Origin: Candidatus Sabulitectum sp.
Lineage (GTDB): Bacteria; Fermentibacterota; Fermentibacteria; Fermentibacterales; JCC-6
Reading direction: 5' to 3'
Assembly (NCBI GenBank): GCA_029934845.1
Contig: JAOZLN010000141.1
Location: 1 to 6,787 of the forward strand
Length of the DNA: 6,787 bases
Part shown: positions 1-5,735 of the stretch, in pieces
Position numbering within the stretch: the first letter of the stretch is position 1
Layout: each line of letters starts with the position of its first letter
The notes under the pieces: generated by a model
The model's input: the letters and a program-made list of their open reading frames with translations, nothing else
Told to the model about the DNA's origin: nothing
Databases searched by the model: none
Position numbers and translations under genes: made by a program

Positions 1-611
1 TGATAGCGCTCATGGAAAAAGATGGTTTAGATCTGGTAAGCGGGTGGAAGAAAGTAAGAAATGACCCTGCAGGAAAACGACTGCCTTCAAAAGTATTCAA
101 CAGCGTTGTAGGGCTTACAACTGGAATTCATCTTCATGATTTCAACTGCGGGCTGAAAGTTTACAGAAAGGCTGCTGCCAAATCTCTTGAGTTGTATGGA
201 GAAATGCACCGATATACCCCTGTTCTTGCCTTTCGGAATGGTTTTATGGTTGGCGAGAAAGCCGTGAATCATCGATCGCGAAAGCATGGACAGAGCAAAT
301 ACGGTCTTGCCAGGTTCTTTAGAGGATATACAGATCTGATAACAGTCCTTTTCCTTGGTCGGTATTCATACAGACCTCTTCATTTCTTCGGCGGAATAGG
401 TACACTGCTCTCTTTAACTGGTTTTGTTATCAACATATACCTTTCAATCCTCTGGATCGGAGGCGAATCCATAGGGAAAAGGCCACTTCTTCTCATGGGT
501 GTATTTCTTATGCTTGCCGGATTGCAATTTATTTCAATGGGATTACTGGGAGAAATGATTCTTCGTTTCAACCCCCGCAAACCATACACAATAACCTCTC
601 AGACAAAATGA
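1..611 (+). CDS. Polyprenyl-phosphate-sugar synthase-like family 2 glycosyltransferase, 5'-truncated
   Basis: The gene is open at the left edge. The reading frame starts at base 3, and the ATG at 12 is an internal Met, not the start; residue numbers below count from it. Visible family signatures are SGW (10-12), DFNCGLKVYR (43-52), GEMHRY (63-68) and the H-x-R-x5-G-x-SKYG block (87-98). Two hydrophobic segments follow at about 122-148 and 157-184. This order is typical of the C-terminal half of DPM1/GtrB/CsbB-like enzymes, which transfer a sugar from a nucleotide donor to dolichyl or undecaprenyl phosphate on the cytoplasmic face. The N-terminal catalytic part with the expected Asp-rich motif lies outside the window, so activity cannot be judged and the sugar is unknown. 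Its stop overlaps the next start as ATGA, which suggests translational coupling. Family assignment is confident; substrate is not. Confidence 0.9.
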   Translation, partial: IALMEKDGLDLVSGWKKVRNDPAGKRLPSKVFNSVVGLTTGIHLHDFNCGLKVYRKAAAKSLELYGEMHRYTPVLAFRNGFMVGEKAVNHRSRKHGQSKYGLARFFRGYTDLITVLFLGRYSYRPLHFFGGIGTLLSLTGFVINIYLSILWIGGESIGKRPLLLMGVFLMLAGLQFISMGLLGEMILRFNPRKPYTITSQTK

Positions 612-1669
612 GGATTGCTCTTGTAAGCCCTCTTCCCCCCTACCGGGGAGGAATAGCACAATTCGGGAAAATGCTTTTCTCTGCCCTTGGGAAAGAAGAC
701 TGCAATGTAACAGGCATAAACTACTCTCACCTTTATCCCGGTTTTCTTTTCCCCGGCAAAACACAGTATGAAAATGGGTACAACAGATCTGAGGGTATAC
801 TGCATTCTTATCAGCCCTTCTCCTGGAAGAAAACAAGACAGGCAATCGCCGACTTGAATCCCGATCTGATTATCTCTCAATGGTGGCACCCGTTCTTCTC
901 CCCATGTCTTACCGCAGTGAACCCGGGAGGTATAAAATCAGTTGCCATATGCCACAACATCAAACCCCACGAGTCTTTTCCTCTTGCTAAAGCCCTTTCA
1001 CAACATTTCTTCAGCCGACAGGATCTGCTTGTGGTTCATTCGGAACAGGCTGAAAAGGACGCAGCGTTAACCGGCAGAGAATCTCTTCGACTTTTTCACC
1101 CAATTTATAACCAGTACCTGTCCACAGGTTTATCAAGGGCGGAAGCAAGAAAGAAACTGGGTTTGAAACAGGAAGAGAAAGCTCTTCTTTTCTTTGGACT
1201 CGTAAGGGAATACAAGGGGCTGGATATTCTGATAGAAGCTTGTAACCTTCTTCCGGAAGAATACCGTATTATTGCCGCTGGAGAAAACTATACGGACCGT
1301 AATTATGAATCTCCCAGGCTTTTGTGGAAGAATTCCTTCATACCTGACAGCGATGTGGGTACATGGTTCAATGCGGCAGATATTGTAGTTCTTCCATACA
1401 GAAGAGCATCCCAGAGCGGTATTGCACAGATAGCACTTGCTTTCGGGAAACCCATGGTGGTAACAGACAAAGGCGGGCTTGCAGAGACAATTGACCCGGG
1501 CAGAACAGGCACAACAGCAGAATACGCAACGCCGAAGAGTATAGCTGAAGCAATATTGAAATGCTCTGCACTTACTGGAAAAGAAATTACCACACAGAAT
1601 ATTGCCTCTAAAGCTTCCGAGTTCTCATGGTCATCCTATACCCACAAACTTCTGGAGGCAATTTCTTGA
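608..1669 (+). CDS. GT4-type (GT-B fold) glycosyltransferase
   Basis: A 353-residue cytosolic or membrane-associated glycosyltransferase. The N-terminus MRIALVSPLPPYRGGIA is the usual opening beta strand plus glycine-rich loop of GT4 enzymes. CHN at 115-117 sits where the family has its acceptor-side His. The C-terminal Rossmann domain begins near FFGLVREYKG (about 195-204), and K203 matches the usual phosphate-contacting Lys. ADIVVLPYR (257-265) and SQSG...GKPMVVTDKGGLAE (268-293) form the nucleotide-sugar site. Here the first Glu of the classical EX7E motif is replaced by the SQSG sequence, a variant I know from other GT4-like proteins. Length is normal and no frame damage is seen. The ATG overlaps the upstream stop (ATGA) and has no clear Shine-Dalgarno sequence, so coupled reinitiation is likely. 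It probably adds a sugar to a lipid-linked glycan or surface polysaccharide; donor and acceptor cannot be read from the sequence. Confidence 0.9.
   Translation: MRIALVSPLPPYRGGIAQFGKMLFSALGKEDCNVTGINYSHLYPGFLFPGKTQYENGYNRSEGILHSYQPFSWKKTRQAIADLNPDLIISQWWHPFFSPCLTAVNPGGIKSVAICHNIKPHESFPLAKALSQHFFSRQDLLVVHSEQAEKDAALTGRESLRLFHPIYNQYLSTGLSRAEARKKLGLKQEEKALLFFGLVREYKGLDILIEACNLLPEEYRIIAAGENYTDRNYESPRLLWKNSFIPDSDVGTWFNAADIVVLPYRRASQSGIAQIALAFGKPMVVTDKGGLAETIDPGRTGTTAEYATPKSIAEAILKCSALTGKEITTQNIASKASEFSWSSYTHKLLEAIS
1653..1657 (+). promoter_or_regulatory. Ribosome binding site that fixes a TTG start
   Basis: GGAGG lies eight bases before the TTG at 1666, inside the last codons of the GT4 gene. It supports TTG as the true start of the SDR gene, because an in-frame ATG at 1627 lies upstream of this site and has no comparable sequence before it. 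Confidence 0.8.
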
Positions 1670-2544
1670 ATGTCTTTCTTACAGGTGCATCGGGCTTTAT
1701 TGGCAGATACATAAAACTCGCTCTGGAAAAGGCTGATCACGAGGTATTTTCGCACAGTTTTTCACTCAATGGTACATTCTTAAAACTTCCAGCTGAAATT
1801 GATATCGTTGTAAACAGTGCTGGAAGACTTGGGGGCCAGGGGGCAACTGTTGAAGAGCTGCAAGCCGCCAATGTACATCTTCCGGCCGCTCTGTGCAGCC
1901 AATGCGAGAAAGCGGGAATTCCACTGATCCACTTGAGCACGCCCGGGGTAACGGGGCTTTCTGCCAACGGGAAGGAAAACTCAAGTTATGATCCAATGGG
2001 TGATTATGAATCCACCAAAGTGGAAGCAGAAAAACAATTGATATCCAACTCTTCCAAAGTAACAATTCTTAGACCGGATTTTGTATTCGGTCCGGGAGAT
2101 ATGCATAAATTCCCTCTTTTCCGGCAGGTACACAAGGGGTGGTTTCCCCTTGTTGGGTCCGGATCGGCAAGAACAAGACCGACTGATGTCAGAGATGTTG
2201 CTGATGCTGTGCTTCAAAGCTTTCCCGGCGGAGTTCTTTCAACGGGGATCTACAACATAGGAGGCCCGCAGGTTCTTTCCGTAAAGGAGCTGGCACAGAA
2301 CATTTCAGTTGCCCTGGGAAAATCAGTGAAATTCCTTCCCATTCCCCGATTTGTTTTCAGAACTGCGCTTACCTGGGGGCCACTCTGCCCGAAGGCTCTT
2401 TCCAGAAGCAGATACACTCTCTTCGGGATGGACAGATTCTGTAATACTGACAAAGCGAGGAAGAAAGGATTCACAGCAGAACGCTCCTTCGCTCTTACTG
2501 CCATTGAGGCTGTGAACTGGTACAGAGAAAAGGGGCTTTTGTGA
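1666..2544 (+). CDS. NAD-dependent epimerase/dehydratase family protein (extended SDR)
   Basis: A 292-residue extended short-chain dehydrogenase/reductase starting at TTG. The Rossmann NAD(P) motif TGASGFIG falls at residues 6-13, directly after the first beta strand, as expected. NSAG is at 50-53. The active-site region reads HLSTPGVTG (89-97), where T92 aligns with the catalytic Ser/Thr. Y114 and K118 (YESTK) are the YxxxK pair. LRPDFVFGPGD (135-145) and a late YNIGG strand are typical of sugar-nucleotide epimerases and dehydratases and also of 3-beta-HSD-like members. An ATG at 1627 would add 13 residues before the Rossmann strand and overlap the GT4 gene by 43 bases. The TTG, with GGAGG eight bases upstream and a TTGA stop/start overlap, is far better. 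The neighbours suggest conversion of a nucleotide sugar, but the exact reaction (epimerase, reductase or dehydratase) cannot be told. Confidence 0.88.
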   Translation: MNVFLTGASGFIGRYIKLALEKADHEVFSHSFSLNGTFLKLPAEIDIVVNSAGRLGGQGATVEELQAANVHLPAALCSQCEKAGIPLIHLSTPGVTGLSANGKENSSYDPMGDYESTKVEAEKQLISNSSKVTILRPDFVFGPGDMHKFPLFRQVHKGWFPLVGSGSARTRPTDVRDVADAVLQSFPGGVLSTGIYNIGGPQVLSVKELAQNISVALGKSVKFLPIPRFVFRTALTWGPLCPKALSRSRYTLFGMDRFCNTDKARKKGFTAERSFALTAIEAVNWYREKGLL

Positions 2545-3455
2545 CAGGCAGTAAACTCGCCATGATATCAAGAATTGCACTTTTTGTGCTTGCAGCTCTG
2601 GCAGCATTCTTCATATGGAGGAACGGTGGCAGCTGGCTTGAAGAAGTAGACAGGTACAACTGGCATCTTAATATGGGTGAACTTTCAATCTCGGCAGTTC
2701 TTCTTACTGCCTCCCTCGCCCTTACCCCGTCGGGCTGGGTTCTTATCTGCCGATCAATGGGATCAAATATTCCAGTTGGAGAAATGTTTGCAGCCTGGTA
2801 TGCCAGCCAGCTTGGAAGATACATTCCAGGAAAGATCTGGTTGTTCGCCGGCAGAGCGGGGTTTTTGAAAGCTCGTGGAATGAAAGCCGGAAGGGCTGCT
2901 GCAACCACTGCATACGAATTGTTCTTCACCGTGGCATCAATCGGGCTTATTGTAATGGTGCTTGCCGTTATTAACCCCGGAGTGTTCCAGCATACAGCTG
3001 GAAGAACTGCTGCAATTGCAGCGGCGTCAGCCATACTTCTTCTTCCTCTTCTGCACCCGGTGCAAAGCTTTATCTGCAGAAAAAAAGGTATAGATACCGG
3101 AGAGCTTCCATCAATAAAAACAGCAGCAGCAGCCACCCTTATCTATGCACTTCTATGGATGGTTCGGGGGCTCTCTCTTTTTCTTCTTCTAAAAGGAGCA
3201 GGGCTTACTGACCTGCAATTCTCTCATTCACTGGCTGCTGCACCTCTGTCATGGCTGGCAGGCTATATTGTTTTCTTCGTTCCAGGTGGTGTTGGTGTTC
3301 GCGAGGCTGCAGCTGCAGCCATAGCAGCGCCCATGCTGATAGCACCTGCAGCAGTGGTAATTGCAGGGCAGAGACTTTTCATGGCAATGATTGAAGTAAT
3401 ACTGGCCTTACTGAATAATGGAAAAGTAAATTTCGATCCCACGCAGGAGGAATAA
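2541..3455 (+). CDS. PF03706/UPF0104-like polytopic membrane protein, candidate lipid-linked-sugar flippase (copy 1)
   Basis: A 304-residue, strongly hydrophobic protein with about seven or eight membrane segments; the first is near residues 9-25. Family hallmarks are the PGK-x-W loop at 96-100 (preceded by ASQLGRYI), a conserved Glu at 126 within a membrane segment, PGGVGVREA at 248-256 and GQR at 276-278. These match the lysylphosphatidylglycerol synthase transmembrane region/AglD C-terminal family (PF03706). There is no soluble lysyltransferase domain, so it is not a full MprF. Members are thought to move or present lipid-linked substrates, and its place between glycosyltransferases suggests a polyprenyl-linked sugar (inference). 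The GTG start at 2541 forms a GTGA overlap with the SDR stop and has a weak AGGGG five bases upstream. An ATG at 2562 is a less likely alternative. The Ala-rich stretch after PGGVGVRE is encoded by GC-rich repetitive codons. Confidence 0.85.
   Translation: MTGSKLAMISRIALFVLAALAAFFIWRNGGSWLEEVDRYNWHLNMGELSISAVLLTASLALTPSGWVLICRSMGSNIPVGEMFAAWYASQLGRYIPGKIWLFAGRAGFLKARGMKAGRAAATTAYELFFTVASIGLIVMVLAVINPGVFQHTAGRTAAIAAASAILLLPLLHPVQSFICRKKGIDTGELPSIKTAAAATLIYALLWMVRGLSLFLLLKGAGLTDLQFSHSLAAAPLSWLAGYIVFFVPGGVGVREAAAAAIAAPMLIAPAAVVIAGQRLFMAMIEVILALLNNGKVNFDPTQEE
3445..3450 (+). promoter_or_regulatory. Strong ribosome binding site for the yfhO-like gene
   Basis: A perfect AGGAGG lies five bases before the ATG at 3456, inside the final codons of the upstream gene. 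It is the strongest such site in the window. It suggests that the YfhO-like protein is translated efficiently in its own right, unlike the overlap-started neighbours. Confidence 0.85.
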
Positions 3456-5735
3456 ATGTTCAAGGGTGAAAAAACCGTTCTTGGAATTGCGCTGACTCTT
3501 CTGGCTGTTCTTACATACTGGACCATATTCACATCCGCCCGATTACCCGGCGGAGAAATGAGTGATACAGTCAGTCAGGGTTATCCGTTCTTCTCCTACA
3601 CGGAAAGTCGCCTCTCTCAAGGTGAACTTCCCTTGTGGAACCCGTACATTTTCTGCGGCATTCCTTTTTACGAATCCTTCAGCTCTCCGGTATTCTATCC
3701 CCTCAGGGGTCTTCCCATGATACTCTTCGGTTCAGAAGTTGCCATCAGATTCCTCTTCCCTGTACATCTTGTTCTTGCCGGGTTGTTCGCCTGGCTTTTC
3801 CTGAAATCTATAGGAATATCACGGTGGGGATCGCTGGTCGGGGCAATCGCTTATGCCTCCGGTGCCTGGGCAAATACCCTTTTCTACGCCGGTCACGGAA
3901 GCAAGATCATCTGCTGGGCATGGCTTCCTTTGCTTTTGTGGGCTGTGGTCATGTGGTCAAAAAAATCTGATACCAGATACATCGCTTACGGCGCAATTGC
4001 AATTGGAATGCAGGGGCTCTCCAGTCATCCACAGATGATCCTTTACTCTGCCGGTTGCGCCCTTGTACTAACTCTGTTTCTGATAAAAAAGCCCGCAGCA
4101 GGATCCATCTCTTCCAGCCTTGCCGGACTGACTGGGATCCTTCTTCTTGGCGGAGCTCTTGCTGCTGTTCAGCTTTATCCCGGTTACCTTTTCAGCGCTC
4201 ACACCTCCAGGGGAGAAGATCTTTCTCTTCAGGCTGCTTCCAGCTATTCTCTTGCCCCGGAAGAGACTCTGACTATGTTTCTTCCCGGCATGTTCGGGTT
4301 AAGACATGGCTTCACAGACAGCATGGTCAACGGCATACCGGTTTACTTCGGCAGGCTCGGCCTCAGGTTATCCAGTGAATTCATGGGTGTTGCATTCTTT
4401 GTGCTTGGTCTTCTGGGGCTTATCTTCGGAAAGAACAGGAAGATCAGATGGGCTCTTTTAACTCTGACTGTCACAGGAGCCATTGTTTCCTGGGGCGGAT
4501 ACACCCCTGTTTTCTCTCTGCTCTACAAAGTTATTCCAATATTCAGGAAGCTCCGGGCTCCTCATATGGCAGCTTTTGTAACAACTTCATCTCTTGCGCT
4601 GGCATCAGGAATGGGCTTTGATTTTCTATTTGCAGGAGAACCGCATGCTGCCAGGCTGAAAAAGGTAATGATCACTCTTGCTGGTGCCTCCGGGCTGTTC
4701 CTGGTTCTGATGCTTGCTGCTGATCCGCTTTCAAGGGCCATGCAGGCATCCTGGTGGACAGATAATGGCATTGCAGATACTTCCAGGTTCGGCTCTGTGA
4801 TAGCAAGAAGAATTGCACTGCTCTCAAAAGACTTTCTAAGAGCTTTCACGATAACAGGGCTTCTTGCAGGATTGATATTTGTAGTGAGAAAGGGCAAAGG
4901 ATCCGCCTGGCTCTTTGCTGCAGCAGTACTTGCGGTTTCATCAGTTGAACTGATCCCGTTCAACAGGAATTTTCAGGTTTATCTGACTTCTACAACAATT
5001 GAATCGATGTTCCCTGACGCGCCTCACCTGAGAGAGATCACGGGAGAAGGTCGTGTATTCCCCGGTGGCAACCAGCTGGTTCCCCTTGGGATCAGATCTG
5101 TGTACGGCTACCATGCAGCGAAAACTGCAACCACAGACCGGTTGATGGCTCTTGTAAGAACCTCATCACCATGGGTTCTAAGGCAAACTGCCATGACAGC
5201 CTATTCTTCCGCTGAAGGCTCTATTGGCTGGGAACAGCTCCGGCCTGCGCTGGCGGAAGGGCTTCCGGGATATCCTGCAAACCCCATGCCGCGAGCTTTT
5301 ATTCCCAGATCAGTTGTTCAAGGCTCTGCTGACCGTGGTTTTGAGGCCATTGAAAATGGTATTGATCCGCAGATCAGATCATTTATCCAGGATACACCTG
5401 TAGAGTATGATGGTGTAGTAGGCACTACAGAAATACTTGTTGATCTGCCGGAGCATGTTACCGTACGAACTGAAACTTCCGGAGCATGTTATCTGGTTCT
5501 GGCTGACTCATGGTATCCGAACTGGGAAGTAACCGTTGACGGGAATGCCGGCACTATCTACCAAGCAAACGGGTGGATGCGCGGGGTTCAGGTTCCCGCT
5601 GGCGAACACACTGTAGATTTTTCCTACAGCAGCCGGAATGTAGTACATGGTAGTATAATAAGCCTTGCAGCTCTGCTGCTGATACTGTTGTCTATTCTGT
5701 TCTCAACAATTAAGCGAAAAAAAGTAAATGCATAA
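3456..5735 (+). CDS. YfhO-like membrane glycosyltransferase (GT-C type candidate)
   Basis: A 759-residue membrane protein of the YfhO family (PF09586). After a first membrane segment (about 8-27) comes the extracytoplasmic loop with D37 (MSDTVSQGYP, 35-44) and the family block PLWNPYIFCGIPF (59-71); D37 sits where GT-C enzymes keep their catalytic Asp. About ten further hydrophobic segments lead to roughly residue 500. A large external domain (about 502-731) follows, containing the family signature DSWYPNWEVTVDG (684-696) and an RGVQVPAGEHTVDF-type strand, then a last membrane helix (732-750) and a KRKK tail. In Firmicutes, YfhO relatives transfer a sugar from polyprenyl phosphate to lipoteichoic acid outside the cell. 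The acceptor here is unknown. The gene follows the copy-1 PF03706-like gene with no spacer. Its last 8 bases overlap the next gene. Family confidence is high; function is inferred from relatives and context. Confidence 0.9.
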   Translation: MFKGEKTVLGIALTLLAVLTYWTIFTSARLPGGEMSDTVSQGYPFFSYTESRLSQGELPLWNPYIFCGIPFYESFSSPVFYPLRGLPMILFGSEVAIRFLFPVHLVLAGLFAWLFLKSIGISRWGSLVGAIAYASGAWANTLFYAGHGSKIICWAWLPLLLWAVVMWSKKSDTRYIAYGAIAIGMQGLSSHPQMILYSAGCALVLTLFLIKKPAAGSISSSLAGLTGILLLGGALAAVQLYPGYLFSAHTSRGEDLSLQAASSYSLAPEETLTMFLPGMFGLRHGFTDSMVNGIPVYFGRLGLRLSSEFMGVAFFVLGLLGLIFGKNRKIRWALLTLTVTGAIVSWGGYTPVFSLLYKVIPIFRKLRAPHMAAFVTTSSLALASGMGFDFLFAGEPHAARLKKVMITLAGASGLFLVLMLAADPLSRAMQASWWTDNGIADTSRFGSVIARRIALLSKDFLRAFTITGLLAGLIFVVRKGKGSAWLFAAAVLAVSSVELIPFNRNFQVYLTSTTIESMFPDAPHLREITGEGRVFPGGNQLVPLGIRSVYGYHAAKTATTDRLMALVRTSSPWVLRQTAMTAYSSAEGSIGWEQLRPALAEGLPGYPANPMPRAFIPRSVVQGSADRGFEAIENGIDPQIRSFIQDTPVEYDGVVGTTEILVDLPEHVTVRTETSGACYLVLADSWYPNWEVTVDGNAGTIYQANGWMRGVQVPAGEHTVDFSYSSRNVVHGSIISLAALLLILLSILFSTIKRKKVNA

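Noticed and set aside
1627..1668. Upstream ATG start for the SDR gene, 13 residues longer
   Set aside because: The extra residues precede the Rossmann strand, overlap the GT4 gene by 43 bases and lack a ribosome site, while the TTG at 1666 has GGAGG at ideal spacing.
3121..3133. CAG/GCA trinucleotide run
   Set aside because: It is short and encodes an in-frame Ala run after Thr in a membrane protein; it is not a meaningful microsatellite.
2495..3136. 213-codon open frame on the minus strand
   Set aside because: It lies antisense to the first PF03706-like gene, is rich in Ala, Ile and Pro as expected from the complement of Leu/Ala-rich membrane codons, and shows no recognisable motif.
3306..3319. 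Perfect 14-base palindrome GCTGCAGCTGCAGC
   Set aside because: It is inside the PGGVGVREAAAAA coding stretch and is explained by repeated Ala codons; a regulatory role is not supported.
5448..5491. 13-base direct repeat CCGGAGCATGTTA at 5448-5460 and 5479-5491
   Set aside because: Two copies only, 31 bases apart and read in different frames within the YfhO-like gene; most likely chance.
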